DNA of 64,000 nucleotides. Source: Vibrio sp. SCSIO 43135. GTDB lineage: Bacteria > Pseudomonadota > Gammaproteobacteria > Enterobacterales > Vibrionaceae. Location: contig NZ_CP071859.1 in assembly GCF_023716665.1 (NCBI RefSeq), forward strand, positions 806,001 through 870,000. The letters run 5' to 3'. Positions within the stretch are counted from its first letter, which is position 1; each line of letters begins with the position of its first letter. A program made the translations under genes and the position numbers. Positions 9,814 to 18,802 of this stretch are shown here, in pieces. The notes beneath the pieces are model-generated. The model was not told the DNA's origin and did no database searches. It saw nothing but the letters and a program-made list of their open reading frames with translations.

Positions 9814-10728
9814 CTATTCTTGATGTTGAAGTAGGTTTCTTAAAGCTGGCTCGATTCTAGAGTAGCTAAATCGAAAACCTAACTCGGTCAGTTTTTTCGG
9901 TTTTGCTCTAACGCTATCTAATAGCAGTGATGAGCTTTCACCCATGATAAGTTTGATACCCCATTTAGGCACAATTCCCAAGTGAGGTCGGTGAAGGGAT
10001 TTCGCGAGTGTTTGGCTAAATTCTTTATTTGTAACAGGATGGGGAGCGCTCAGGTTGAACTCTCCATTGGCGTGTGAGGTATTAAGCAAGAAGGTGATGG
10101 CTTTGACTGCATCTAGTATGTGAATCCAAGGGATATATTGTTTTCCACTCCCAATCGGTCCACCTAGGCCAAACTTATAGGGAGGTAGCATTTTTACCAG
10201 CGCTCCACCCTCTAGTGATAGCACCACGCCGGTACGTAATAGACAAACCCGAGTATTCTCGGAACGAGCTCGTTTAGCAATAGTCTCCCATTGATCGCAT
10301 ACCTCATGGGCAAATCCTGTGCTGCTAGAGTGTAGGCTTTCGTCAAAGGGATGAGCTTGTTGATCGCCGTAATAGCCTACGGCTGAACCGCTAATAAACA
10401 CGGAAGGCGGCTCAGTACTTGCGTGAATGAGCTCTACCAACTTTTCAGTAAGATTCCAGCGGCTATTGCAGATTTGTTTTTTTTGGGTGGCATTCCACCG
10501 TTTATCAGCGATCGGCTCTCCTGCTAAATTGATCACTGCGTCGAAGTCATTGAAGTCATGCAATTCATCTAAACTGGATAGGTAGGAGATATTGCCAAGG
10601 TCCACATGGGCGAGCTTACGTTTGGCGTTTGAAATATTTCTACTGAGTACGACAACTTGGTATGTTGTAAGATGTTTTAGCAGTTCCCGACCGATAAGCC
10701 CTGAACCTCCTGTTAACAGTATCTTCAT
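9814..10728 (-). CDS. YfcH-type epimerase (TIGR01777 family)
   Basis: The 304-residue extended-SDR protein has an N-terminal Gly-rich dinucleotide site (TGGSGLIGREL, about 6-16), the NLAGEPIADKRW segment characteristic of TIGR01777 proteins, a GYYGD motif with the catalytic-region Tyr, and a C-terminal DUF1731-like end (LDSVRAKPKKLTELGF). The biochemical reaction of this family is not established. The start is firm, with AAGGAGGGG seven bases before the ATG. It is the first gene of a two-gene unit with the SDR downstream. Confidence 0.9.
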   Translation of the reverse strand: MKILLTGGSGLIGRELLKHLTTYQVVVLSRNISNAKRKLAHVDLGNISYLSSLDELHDFNDFDAVINLAGEPIADKRWNATQKKQICNSRWNLTEKLVELIHASTEPPSVFISGSAVGYYGDQQAHPFDESLHSSSTGFAHEVCDQWETIAKRARSENTRVCLLRTGVVLSLEGGALVKMLPPYKFGLGGPIGSGKQYIPWIHILDAVKAITFLLNTSHANGEFNLSAPHPVTNKEFSQTLAKSLHRPHLGIVPKWGIKLIMGESSSLLLDSVRAKPKKLTELGFRFSYSRIEPALRNLLQHQE

Positions 10729-10947
10729 TTACCCCTCCTTTTGTCGTAATTATAGCAACTTAGCTCAGTTTTGCTGGCAACAGTATAATCTCAGTATGTG
10801 GCAAATTTATTAGTTGGAAACAGATTGGCATAGAAGTGTTCACACTTTAAAGCATTGTTTTGATTTTATTCTTGAGCCGTAACGGTTATCACATCGACAC
10901 GCCTTTCTATTTGCCATGATAAAAATAGGCAATCAAGAGGGGCAAGT

Positions 10948-11682
10948 ATGGATACGCTGCGAGCGCTGTTACGGGCGATGTTGAGTAGTGCGAGGGATCT
11001 ACTCCCGATTGTAGCGGTTATTGCGTTTTTCCAACTTGTAGTGCTGCAAGAACCCCTTCCCAACATTGTATCCATTGCATTTGGCCTATTGCTGGTGGTA
11101 TTAGGCTTAACTTTTTTCATCTTTGGATTGGAGATGGGGCTATTTCCTATTGGGGAAGCAATGGCACAAGCTTTTGCTCGCAAAGGAAGTGTAGTTTGGC
11201 TACTTATTTTTGCTTTTTGTTTAGGATTTGGCACAACGGTTGCCGAGCCTGCTTTAACCGCGGTTGCTGATGAAGCCGCGGATGTGGCGGCTGAAGGTGG
11301 GATGATCGAAAGCAGTGAACTTGGTAAAGAAGAGTATGCTAATGGTTTGAGATACACCGTTGCGTTATCGGTCGGTATTGCAATCATGGTGGGCGTGCTT
11401 CGAATCCTAAAAGGCTGGCCAATTCACTACATGATTATTGGTGGTTATATTGGTGTCGTTATTCTCACCGGGTTTGCACCAGATAACATAATCGGTATCG
11501 CCTATGATTCTGGTGGTGTTACGACGTCTACTATCACTGTTCCTTTGGTTACTGCGTTAGGTGTTGGGCTTGCATCGTCAATTAACGGAAGAAATCCGAT
11601 GATCGATGGCTTTGGCCTTATTGCTTTCGCGTCGCTATTACCGATGATGTTTGTAATGATCTATGGGATGGTGCTGGCATGA
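10948..11682 (+). CDS. DUF1538 membrane protein, subunit A
   Basis: Polytopic inner-membrane protein of 244 residues with about six hydrophobic segments. Signature motifs are [15 protein letters not shown] (58-72), [10 protein letters not shown] (92-101), [11 protein letters not shown] (185-195) and [10 protein letters not shown] (214-223). The next gene repeats all four motifs in the same order, so the pair is an ancient duplication. Many DUF1538 proteins carry both halves in one chain; here they are two genes overlapping by ATGA. Transport is inferred only from membrane topology and conserved Gly/Pro/acidic residues in the membrane. It is first in an operon with a PII-like and a CBS protein, which suggests nucleotide-controlled transport. 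The start is supported by AGAGGGGCAAG. Confidence 0.85.
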   Translation: MDTLRALLRAMLSSARDLLPIVAVIAFFQLVVLQEPLPNIVSIAFGLLLVVLGLTFFIFGLEMGLFPIGEAMAQAFARKGSVVWLLIFAFCLGFGTTVAEPALTAVADEAADVAAEGGMIESSELGKEEYANGLRYTVALSVGIAIMVGVLRILKGWPIHYMIIGGYIGVVILTGFAPDNIIGIAYDSGGVTTSTITVPLVTALGVGLASSINGRNPMIDGFGLIAFASLLPMMFVMIYGMVLA

Positions 11683-12473
11683 TTGCGTTGACCACATTCA
11701 CTAACACCCTGTTTGATACCATTATGGATGTGATACCTATTGCATCGATTCTTTTCGGTTTCCAATTCGCAATTTTACGCCGCCCAATCAACAACCTTTC
11801 GAGTGTTTTGTTGGGCTTTGTCTATGTCATCTTGGGGTTGTCCCTGTTTCTAATAGGTTTAGAACTCGCTTTGTTTCCGTTAGGCGAGACTATGGCAAAG
11901 CAGCTTACCGCTCCCCATTTTTTAGCAAATTTCAAAGTCACGTTACAAGGTGCCTTGAGCTGGGTGGATTACTACTGGGTTTACTTGTTTGCTTTTTGTA
12001 TTGGCTTTAGTACCACAATTGCAGAGCCTTCCCTTATTGCAGTCGCAATGAAAGCAAGTGAAGTATCAGGAGGCAGTATTAGTGTTAATGGGTTACGCGT
12101 TGCTGTTGCGATTGGTGTGGCGGTTGGTATTTCATTGGGCTGTTACCGTATCGTAGTCGGCGATCCTATTCACTATTACATCATCGCTGGGTATGTTGTT
12201 GTAGTGATACAAACTTTCTACGCACCCAAACTCATTGTGCCGCTGGCTTATGATTCGGGGGGAGTGACAACCTCAACGGTGACGGTGCCATTGGTTGCTG
12301 CATTAGGCTTGGGGTTAGCTTCTACTGTTCCTGGGCGAAATCCAATGATCGACGGCTTTGGCTTAATTGCTTTTGCTAGTTTATTTCCAATCATCTCGGT
12401 GATGGCGTATGCCCAAATCACGCAGTGGCTGAACCGAGGTGCCAACCCTAAGGAGAGCAACAATGCGCTTTAA
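11679..12473 (+). CDS. DUF1538 membrane protein, subunit B
   Basis: Second DUF1538 protein, 264 residues, with about six membrane segments. Motifs matching subunit A are [15 protein letters not shown] (59-73), [10 protein letters not shown] (108-117), [11 protein letters not shown] (190-200) and [10 protein letters not shown] (219-228). It is slightly longer, with an insertion around residues 75-100. The start codon overlaps the stop of subunit A (ATGA), and its end overlaps the PII-like gene by 11 bp, so the four genes are translationally linked. A two-subunit pseudo-symmetric channel or carrier is the simplest model. The substrate is unknown. Confidence 0.85.
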   Translation: MIALTTFTNTLFDTIMDVIPIASILFGFQFAILRRPINNLSSVLLGFVYVILGLSLFLIGLELALFPLGETMAKQLTAPHFLANFKVTLQGALSWVDYYWVYLFAFCIGFSTTIAEPSLIAVAMKASEVSGGSISVNGLRVAVAIGVAVGISLGCYRIVVGDPIHYYIIAGYVVVVIQTFYAPKLIVPLAYDSGGVTTSTVTVPLVAALGLGLASTVPGRNPMIDGFGLIAFASLFPIISVMAYAQITQWLNRGANPKESNNAL

Positions 12474-12813
12474 ATTGATTTTGGCCTTTGTCGAAGAAGC
12501 TAAAACTGACATCGTTCTTGATGCTGCGCGAAGTGCTGGAGCGACAGGGGCAACAGTCATTAATCACGCAAGAGGTCAGGGCCTAAACAAAAAGCGAACC
12601 TTTTTTGGGCTCACGCTAGAGGTGCAAAAAGACGTTCTGTTGTTTGTTGTAGAAGAGCATCTAGCACGGCACATATTGGAAACTATTAGTGAAGTAGGGG
12701 AGTTTGATCAGGAATCAGGGCAGGGGATTGCGGTTCAGATTGATGTTGAAGATGCGGTTGGTGTTGCCCACCAAGTTGAGACATTGACTAAAGTGGTTGA
12801 GGATGAGTTATGA
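12463..12813 (+). CDS. PII-like signalling protein of the DUF1538 operon
   Basis: The 116-residue protein has the alternating beta-alpha-beta layout of PII proteins: [14 protein letters not shown] (strand 1 and helix 1), AGATGATVINHARGQG (strand 2 and T-loop entry), a short T-loop, LLFVVEEHLARHILETI, then GQGIAVQIDVEDAVGV at the C-loop position. The canonical T-loop tyrosine used for uridylylation is not evident and the loop is short, so control by nucleotide binding without GlnD modification is more likely. I chose the ATG at 12463 (AAGGAG seven bases upstream) rather than an upstream frame start inside the previous gene. It overlaps the preceding gene by 11 bp and the next by 4 bp. Confidence 0.82.
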   Translation: MRFKLILAFVEEAKTDIVLDAARSAGATGATVINHARGQGLNKKRTFFGLTLEVQKDVLLFVVEEHLARHILETISEVGEFDQESGQGIAVQIDVEDAVGVAHQVETLTKVVEDEL

Positions 12814-13217
12814 ACAATCGAGATACAGTCAAAGTACAAGATGTAATGGCCAATACATATGTCATTGTGGATGGTTTAACTACGGTACATGAAGGCATCG
12901 AGTTGGCGAGAAAGCATAGCGTGAAAGCGCTTATTGTAAAGAAACGTCACGATGATGATGAATTCGGCATTGTATTGATGAATGACATCGCGAAAAAGGT
13001 GTTGGCGAAAAACCGCTCCCCGAAACGAACCAATATTTATGAGATTATGACTAAACCAGCGTTGTCGGTAGACCCAGACATGAACGTCAAGTACTGTGCT
13101 CGTCTGTTTGAACGTTTTGGTATTAGTAGAGCGCCTGTGATTCGGCAAGGCGAAGTCCTTGGTATGGTCAGTTACAACAATATTGTCGTGAATGGCATGG
13201 CAAGGGATGACGAATAG
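12810..13217 (+). CDS. Tandem CBS-domain protein of the DUF1538 operon
   Basis: The 135-residue protein consists almost entirely of one CBS pair: the first motif is VQDVMANTYVIVDGLTTV with FGIVLMNDIAKKV, the second is IYEIMTKPALSVDPDMNV with LGMVSYNNIV. CBS pairs bind adenine nucleotides such as AMP or ATP and often gate transporters or enzymes. No other domain is attached, so it is probably a stand-alone sensor acting on the membrane pair or the PII-like protein. The start overlaps the preceding stop (ATGA). It ends the operon; yfcE begins 47 bp later with its own ribosome site. Confidence 0.88.
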   Translation: MNNRDTVKVQDVMANTYVIVDGLTTVHEGIELARKHSVKALIVKKRHDDDEFGIVLMNDIAKKVLAKNRSPKRTNIYEIMTKPALSVDPDMNVKYCARLFERFGISRAPVIRQGEVLGMVSYNNIVVNGMARDDE

Positions 13218-13264
13218 GAATGAACGCCGTAGAATGCCCTCAATTAATTTGAGGAGATAGTGGC

Positions 13265-13810
13265 GTGAAACTCTTTTTTGCCTCTGACCTACACGGTTGT
13301 TTAGTTGCAACTGAACGTGTGCTTGAGAAGTTCGAACAATCGGGTGCACAAACGTTAGTATTATTAGGTGATACGCTCAATCACGGACCACGAAACCCTG
13401 TTCCTGAAGGGTATAACCCACCTAAAGTGGCCGAGCGTCTTAATCAATATACCGACTCCATCATCGCGGTACGCGGAAACTGCGACAGCGAAGTGGATCA
13501 AATGTTACTCGAGTTTCCAATGATGACTGATTACTCATGGATACTGCTCGAAGAGCATAAACGGATCTTTCTTACTCACGGGCATTTATACAACCAAGAT
13601 AAACGTCCAAATCTCAAATCTGGAGATGCCATTGCACATGGACATACACACATTCCATGTGCTGAGTGGGTTGATGATATTGTAGTGTTTAACCCTGGTT
13701 CAGTGACGTTTCCTCGGCAAGAGTTCCCGGCTAGTTATGGTCTGTATGATAATGGTCCGTTTCAGGTAGTAAGCTTTGAAGGTGATATTATCGCAGAGAC
13801 TGATTTTTAA
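13265..13810 (+). CDS. yfcE: YfcE-type metallophosphodiesterase
   Basis: The 181-residue calcineurin-like phosphodiesterase carries all metal-site motifs: DLHG (8-11), GDTLNHG, GNCD, THGH and GHTH. E. coli YfcE hydrolyses phosphodiester model substrates with Mn2+; its physiological substrate is not settled. A GTG start at 13265 is preferred because GAGGAG lies eight bases upstream and MKLFFASDLHG is the conserved beginning. It follows the DUF1538 operon at 47 bp and may be its last, looser member. A mobile-element-like repeat starts 11 bp after the stop. Confidence 0.93.
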   Translation: MKLFFASDLHGCLVATERVLEKFEQSGAQTLVLLGDTLNHGPRNPVPEGYNPPKVAERLNQYTDSIIAVRGNCDSEVDQMLLEFPMMTDYSWILLEEHKRIFLTHGHLYNQDKRPNLKSGDAIAHGHTHIPCAEWVDDIVVFNPGSVTFPRQEFPASYGLYDNGPFQVVSFEGDIIAETDF

Positions 13811-13821
13811 AATTGAGCAAC

Positions 13822-14119
13822 TAGGGTCTGTTGACCTTTCGAGCTGATTTTTGCAGCACTTTGTGGGAAATTTCTATTTCTTTACAAACAAGAGCAGGCA
13901 GAGGCTTTGATGTGTAGCTAGCCTACATGAGAAGCTGATAACGCAGTAGAAATGAACCACAAAGGCTGCCCAAGGGTTCGGCTACGCGCCCCGGACTAAA
14001 ATCGTTTTATACTTTGTTGAAGACTATTTGCTTAGAATGACTAGGCTACACAGTCTTCGCCTCGCCTAAAACTATTTTATCTCGAACAAAATTTAACCGC
14101 GAAAGATCAACAGACCCTA
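13822..14119. mobile_element. MITE-like non-autonomous element with 20-bp terminal inverted repeats
   Basis: The left end TAGGGTCTGTTGACCTTTCG and the reverse complement of the right end (14100-14119) agree at 19 of 20 positions. The element is 298 bp long, has no ORF of meaningful size, and begins and ends with TA, the target sequence duplicated by Tc1/mariner-IS630 type transposases. It sits precisely between two convergent genes, 11 bp after the yfcE stop and 1 bp before the stop of the SelW-like gene. The interior contains G/C-rich segments unlike the surrounding intergenic DNA. No transposase is present, so it would need to be moved in trans. Confidence 0.75.
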
Positions 14120-14120
14120 A

Positions 14121-14399
14121 TTATTTAGTGTCGACATGCCCTAGGTCTAGATCTGGGGCAATGATATTCCGGACTCTTTGTTTTAGAACTTTTGCTTCTG
14201 GAAATCCGCCATCCTTTTTCCGTTCCCACACTTGGAGCCCGTTACACACGATTTCAAATCGCCCACCAGTATCTGGATGTAGAGAGACAGAGTCAATTTC
14301 TTCACTAAACGTGTGTAAGAGCTCTTGGGTTAGCCATGTTGAGCGGAGCATCCAATTACATTGTCGACAATAGTGTATTTCAATTTTGGCTTTTATCAT
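14121..14399 (-). CDS. SelT/SelW/SelH (Rdx) family protein, cysteine form
   Basis: The 92-residue thioredoxin-like protein has the signature CxxC (Cys11-Arg-Gln-Cys14) after the first beta strand (KIEIHYC). Bacterial SelW-like proteins replace the animal selenocysteine by Cys, as here. The later GGRFEIVCNG and VWERKKDGGFPEAK segments are the conserved core of the family. A redox role with glutathione is proposed for homologues, but the bacterial function is unproven. It lies 19 bp upstream of the TSUP permease end on the same strand. A mobile-element-like repeat abuts its stop codon. Confidence 0.9.
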   Translation of the reverse strand: MIKAKIEIHYCRQCNWMLRSTWLTQELLHTFSEEIDSVSLHPDTGGRFEIVCNGLQVWERKKDGGFPEAKVLKQRVRNIIAPDLDLGHVDTK

Positions 14400-14417
14400 G
14401 GTATGACTTTCCTTGTT

Positions 14418-15173
14418 TTAAACCAGCAGCTTGATACCGACGGCAAAAGTGAGCACTTCAAAGCAGATTTTAATCGTTTTATTGCTTTGTTTGGTGGCTA
14501 TGGCTGCACCAAGTGAACCACCTAAAAATGAGCTAACAAGCAGAATTGGAATCCATGGCCAGTAGATGGGGGCGCCTGCTTGCGCGACTGCAATCCCCCC
14601 CATGCCATTCCAGAAAATACCAACACAAACCATAGTGTAAGCGACTGCTTGCTTGTAGCTATACCCAAACCAACGTACTAGGAAGAGCGTGACCAATAGC
14701 CCAGAACCTGCGGTTAACGAACCATTAATTATTCCTATTACAACCAGCACAATAGCGCCGACAACCCATCCAGATAAAGTTCTGTTGATCGGAGATTCAG
14801 TTTGCCCGAGCTGCTTTTTAAAACGAGAGTATATCCCAAGAGCTAATATCATGGTGCCAAGTAGCTTTTCTGCAATAACTTCAGGAATGGCCAGTACTAT
14901 ATTCGCACCGACAATTACGCCAATACAGCCAATAACTATGATGGCTAATGCGCTAGGGTAGTGGAGGGTACGTTGCTTGATATGGGTGTAAGCTGCACCA
15001 ACACCAAGTGCGACACTGGCCACTTTGTGCGTGCCTAGCGCAATAGAAAAGGGCAGACCAAGAAAAATCAGTAGTGGGAATTGAAGTAGGCCAGCCCCAC
15101 CGCCTGACATCGCTGCTAATATATTTGCAATGAGTGAGCCGAAAAATAATGTGAGTGATTGTAGCCATTCCAT
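14418..15173 (-). CDS. TSUP family (TauE/SafE) membrane permease
   Basis: Polytopic membrane protein of about 251 residues with eight predicted hydrophobic segments and the two TauE/SafE half-repeats: GGGAGLLQFPLLIFLGLP early, then NGSLTAGSGLLVTLFLVRWFG. The family exports or imports small organosulfur or sulfite-type anions; the substrate cannot be told. I prefer the ATG at 15173. A longer reading would start with TTG at 15197, inside the T-tract of the toxS terminator. A SelW-like gene follows at 18 bp, so the two are likely co-transcribed. Confidence 0.88.
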   Translation of the reverse strand: MEWLQSLTLFFGSLIANILAAMSGGGAGLLQFPLLIFLGLPFSIALGTHKVASVALGVGAAYTHIKQRTLHYPSALAIIVIGCIGVIVGANIVLAIPEVIAEKLLGTMILALGIYSRFKKQLGQTESPINRTLSGWVVGAIVLVVIGIINGSLTAGSGLLVTLFLVRWFGYSYKQAVAYTMVCVGIFWNGMGGIAVAQAGAPIYWPWIPILLVSSFLGGSLGAAIATKQSNKTIKICFEVLTFAVGIKLLV

Positions 15174-15192
15174 GCTGAGCAATATTCCTATA

Positions 15193-15217
15193 AACAAAAG
15201 GGAGCATTAAGCTCCCT
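15193..15217 (-). terminator. Intrinsic terminator after toxRS
   Basis: On the minus strand AGGGAGC pairs with GCTCCCT around TTAAT and is followed by TTTGTTT. It is 29 bp after the toxS stop. Confidence 0.8.
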
Positions 15218-15245
15218 ATTGGTATGTCATTAAACTTCACAAAGA

Positions 15246-15761
15246 CTAGTTTGTGAATAGCACCGTTGAACCATGACTTAAGCTGGTAAGTAGAAGCGCT
15301 TTTTCGTTGATCACATCGATGCGACGGCTTTGCTGTGCATCCATTTTAAACAACTGTGTAATCAAGTTAAGCTGCTCTTCAGTAAAGTCTTTAGATTGTG
15401 CTGAAGAGACATCTTTAAATTCTTTTGGTGACACGAGCAAGTAGTTGTCGCTGATATCCCATTCTCCCGACTCTGAGATGTTAATTAAAACTTCATTGTC
15501 GGTGTTTTCTGCAAACAAACGAACGGTAGAGACTCGAATGTAAGTACCGTTTGGCAGGTATTTTACATTCGAATTTACGTCTGCTTTGCGTAAAGGGCCA
15601 ACTGACTCTTCTTGAGCGGCTTCAGTTAGTACTGTTACCATACGTGATTGCCATTCGTTAGAAGTCAGGACTTGCTCTACTTTAAGGTCGCTGCCCCAGT
15701 ATAACCATCCGCTAAAAATCGCAGAAAGTAGCAAAATAATAGATGCAATTTTTTGAGTCAT
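15246..15761 (-). CDS. toxS: ToxS, periplasmic partner of ToxR
   Basis: Inner-membrane protein that stabilises ToxR through its periplasmic domain; ToxRS also senses bile. The 171-residue protein has an N-terminal signal anchor (about 5-22) followed by a periplasmic domain (SNEWQSRMVTVL, then YLLVSPKEFKDVSSAQS). It follows toxR by 11 bp, the invariant Vibrio toxRS arrangement, and precedes a terminator. The mature domain contains no cysteine. Identification rests on context and whole-protein resemblance. Confidence 0.95.
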   Translation of the reverse strand: MTQKIASIILLLSAIFSGWLYWGSDLKVEQVLTSNEWQSRMVTVLTEAAQEESVGPLRKADVNSNVKYLPNGTYIRVSTVRLFAENTDNEVLINISESGEWDISDNYLLVSPKEFKDVSSAQSKDFTEEQLNLITQLFKMDAQQSRRIDVINEKALLLTSLSHGSTVLFTN

Positions 15762-15772
15762 TTCTACGTTTC

Positions 15773-16621
15773 CTATTTACACACTTTGCCAAGGTCTTCT
15801 TGTTCAGCAACCATTCTTACTGTCACATTTTCACCTGAGTAGTCTATGCCGTGTATATAGTTGAGGATCAGTTGGTTGTTTTGACCACCAGTTGCAATGA
15901 CTTCAACTGGAGCAAGCTCGTTAGTATGCGTTTCTTTGTAACGAAGAATACATTGCTCAATTGAAGGCAACCAAGACTTGATTTCTGGGTGGTTGGTTGG
16001 AGTCATAACCGGTACGTTATGGTAAACCGCCACTTCTCTAAACTTGGATTCAGCTGGGTTCGTAAACAGTACTACACACAAAGGTAGCAACACAGCAAGC
16101 GCTAGCAGAATACGAGTAGGCATGCTCATTTTTGCTTTCGCAACGGGCGTTGCTTGAGTTGGCGTTTGTACTTTAGGTGCTTCTACTGACTCAGTTGCTT
16201 CTTCGACAACAGTAGCTGTCGTAGTTGCGATAGGCTCTTCAACTGGCTGTGGCGCATTTTCGCCACCTGAAAGTGGTGAAGATTGTTCAACTGAACAGAT
16301 TAACTGGTAGCCACGTTTAGGCACAGTTTTGACAAACTGAGGAGATTTAGTGGAGTCTTTCAGCATTTTGCGCAAAGTCGAGATGGCTTGAGTCAAGCTT
16401 GAATCATCAACCTCAAAGCCTTGATCACGCCAAACAAACTCATGAAGATCATTACGCGTTACGACTTCATTTGGACGTTCTGAAAGCAGTAGGAGAATTC
16501 GGCTTTCATTACTTCCTAAGCGAACTATTTCCGAGTCATTTTCTTGATCAACCAGCGAATTACTGTTGGGATCAAAAGTGAACCGACTTGCAAGAATAAA
16601 TTTAGTGCCTATGTTGCTCAT
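15773..16621 (-). CDS. toxR: Transmembrane transcription regulator ToxR
   Basis: Membrane-bound regulator controlling outer-membrane porins and stress functions in vibrios. The 282-residue protein has an N-terminal winged helix-turn-helix of OmpR/PhoB type (about 5-110, with RLGSNESRILLLL, LTQAISTLRKML and VKTVPKRGYQL). A variable Pro/Thr-rich tether (about 112-165), a membrane segment (about 170-187) and a periplasmic domain of about 95 residues follow. Two periplasmic cysteines, Cys224 and Cys281, match the redox pair known in V. cholerae. It is divergent from htpG across 263 bp and co-transcribed with toxS. Confidence 0.97.
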   Translation of the reverse strand: MSNIGTKFILASRFTFDPNSNSLVDQENDSEIVRLGSNESRILLLLSERPNEVVTRNDLHEFVWRDQGFEVDDSSLTQAISTLRKMLKDSTKSPQFVKTVPKRGYQLICSVEQSSPLSGGENAPQPVEEPIATTTATVVEEATESVEAPKVQTPTQATPVAKAKMSMPTRILLALAVLLPLCVVLFTNPAESKFREVAVYHNVPVMTPTNHPEIKSWLPSIEQCILRYKETHTNELAPVEVIATGGQNNQLILNYIHGIDYSGENVTVRMVAEQEDLGKVCK

Positions 16622-16778
16622 TGATTTCTTCTTTATATATCACGTTGCAGGCTGCTAACCCCATAGTTTGAGATTGATCACGGTAAATCTCAATCGAATG
16701 GTTTTAGCTTCTTTGATAAATTTTGCGCATAGCATAAACAAAATTGATCAAAAAAACAGTGTTTTTATGATTTTTGAC

Positions 16779-16806
16779 CTTGAATTTACATTTGTCATCC
16801 TCATGT
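16779..16806 (+). promoter_or_regulatory. Sigma-32 heat-shock promoter of htpG
   Basis: CTTGAAT and CCTCATGT are separated by 13 bases, close to the sigma-32 consensus CTTGAAA N11-16 CCCCATNT. The site lies about 80 bp upstream of the htpG ATG. In V. cholerae a heat-shock promoter is known in the same toxR-htpG interval. Confidence 0.75.
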
Positions 16807-16884
16807 TAACTAGCAAATCTTAATTAATCGCGTTTGGGCAATTTTTGAACCAACGCCATCATTATTGATTGTTATGGAGCTAAC

Positions 16885-18789
16885 ATGAGCGAAACAGCAA
16901 CAACAAATAAAGAAACTCGCGGCTTTCAATCTGAAGTAAAACAGTTACTTCACTTGATGATTCACTCTTTGTACTCGAATAAAGAGATTTTCCTACGTGA
17001 GTTGATTTCAAACTCATCTGATGCCTCTGACAAGTTGCGATTTCAAGCACTTTCTAATCCAGATTTATACCAGGGCGATGCTGATCTTGGCGTAAAACTG
17101 TCGTTTGACGAGTCGACAAATACTCTAACGATCTCAGATAACGGTATTGGTATGAGCCGTGATGATGTCATTGAACACCTAGGTACCATTGCGAAATCAG
17201 GTACTGCTGAGTTTTTCTCAAAGTTATCTGAAGAGCAATCTAAAGACTCGCAACTGATCGGTCAGTTTGGTGTTGGTTTCTATTCTGCGTTTATTGTGGC
17301 TGATGCAGTAACGGTTCGTACTCGTGCAGCAGGTTTGAGCGCTGATGAAGCGGTTCAATGGCACTCTGAAGGTGAGGGTGAGTACACCATTGAGAGCATT
17401 TCTAAGGAAACTCGTGGTACCGATATCGTTTTGCATATGCGTGAAGACGGTAAAGAGTTCTTGAATGAGTGGCGCTTACGTGAAGTGATCGGCAAATACT
17501 CAGATCATATTGGAATTCCTGTTTCTATCTTAACCAAAGTAAAAGATGAAGAAGGGAAAGATACCGACGAGACTAAATGGGAACAGATCAACAAAGCTCA
17601 AGCGCTATGGACTCGTAACAAGTCTGATGTTAGCGACGAAGAATACCAAGAGTTCTATAAGCACGTGTCTCACGATTTTGCCGATCCTCTACTTTGGAGC
17701 CACAACCGTGTAGAAGGTAAGAATGACTACACGAGCTTGCTGTACATTCCAGCTAAAGCACCTTGGGATATGATGAATCGTGATCATAAGTCAGGTCTTA
17801 AATTGTATGTGCAACGTGTATTCATCATGGATGACGCCGAGCAGTTCATGCCGTCATACTTACGTTTCGTTCGCGGCTTAATTGATTCAAATGATCTTCC
17901 TTTAAACGTCTCTCGTGAAATTCTGCAAGACAACAAAGTAACTCAATCGCTACGTGGTGCGTGTACTAAGCGTGTTCTGTCAATGCTTGATAAATTGGCT
18001 AAGAAAGACGAAGAGAAATACCAAAGCTTTTGGAAAGAGTTTGGCCTTGTAATGAAAGAAGGCCCAGCAGAAGATATGGCGAACAAAGAAAAGGTCGCTG
18101 GTCTACTACGTTTCGCTTCTACAGAAGTGGACTCTTCAGAGCAAACAGTGTCTTTGGCTTCCTATGTTGAACGTATGAAAGAAGGCCAAGATACTATTTA
18201 CTACCTAACTGCTGATAGTTACGCAGCGGCGAAAAACAGCCCGCACCTTGAGCAGTTCAAAGCAAAAGGCATTGAAGTTGTTCTGATGTTTGATCGCATC
18301 GATGAGTGGTTGATGAACTACTTAACTGAGTTCGATGGTAAGCAATTCCAGTCGATCACAAAAGCGGGCCTAGATCTAAGTAAATTCGAAGACGAAGCTG
18401 AAAAAGAGAAACAGAAAGAAACAGAAGAAGAGTTCAAATCGGTTGTAGAGCGCACAAAAGAGTACTTGGGCGACCGTGTTAAAGAAGTACGTACTACCTT
18501 TAAACTGGCTTCAACACCGGCAGTGGTGGTAACGGATGATTTCGAAATGGGTACTCAGATGGCTAAGTTGCTAGAAGCGGCGGGCCAAGAAGTTCCTCAA
18601 GTGAAATACATCTTTGAGATTAACCCTGAGCATGAGCTTGTTAAACGTATGGCTGATGAAGCCGACGAACAAGCGTTTGGTCGCTGGGTTGAAGTATTGC
18701 TTGGCCAAGCGATGTTAGCGGAACGTGGAGCGATGGAAGATCCGTCACAGTTCTTAGGCGCTATTAACACGCTTTTGACTAAGGTGTAA
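16885..18789 (+). CDS. htpG: Hsp90-family chaperone HtpG
   Basis: ATP-dependent cytosolic chaperone. At 634 residues it matches the normal bacterial HtpG length. The N-terminal GHKL ATPase motifs are visible: [18 protein letters not shown], and the [11 protein letters not shown] lid segment. The middle domain carries the [10 protein letters not shown] and [19 protein letters not shown] segments, and the C-terminal dimerisation domain follows a charged stretch around residue 510 ([14 protein letters not shown]). A sigma-32-like promoter precedes it and a strong terminator follows. It is monocistronic and divergent from toxR. Confidence 0.98.
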   Translation: MSETATTNKETRGFQSEVKQLLHLMIHSLYSNKEIFLRELISNSSDASDKLRFQALSNPDLYQGDADLGVKLSFDESTNTLTISDNGIGMSRDDVIEHLGTIAKSGTAEFFSKLSEEQSKDSQLIGQFGVGFYSAFIVADAVTVRTRAAGLSADEAVQWHSEGEGEYTIESISKETRGTDIVLHMREDGKEFLNEWRLREVIGKYSDHIGIPVSILTKVKDEEGKDTDETKWEQINKAQALWTRNKSDVSDEEYQEFYKHVSHDFADPLLWSHNRVEGKNDYTSLLYIPAKAPWDMMNRDHKSGLKLYVQRVFIMDDAEQFMPSYLRFVRGLIDSNDLPLNVSREILQDNKVTQSLRGACTKRVLSMLDKLAKKDEEKYQSFWKEFGLVMKEGPAEDMANKEKVAGLLRFASTEVDSSEQTVSLASYVERMKEGQDTIYYLTADSYAAAKNSPHLEQFKAKGIEVVLMFDRIDEWLMNYLTEFDGKQFQSITKAGLDLSKFEDEAEKEKQKETEEEFKSVVERTKEYLGDRVKEVRTTFKLASTPAVVVTDDFEMGTQMAKLLEAAGQEVPQVKYIFEINPEHELVKRMADEADEQAFGRWVEVLLGQAMLAERGAMEDPSQFLGAINTLLTKV

Positions 18790-18802
18790 TTGCCAACGGA
18801 CC

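Noticed and set aside
15174-15197. Longer TSUP reading frame from TTG
   Set aside because: The TTG lies in the T-tract of the toxS terminator, so the mRNA for that start would not normally be made. The ATG at 15173 is preferred.
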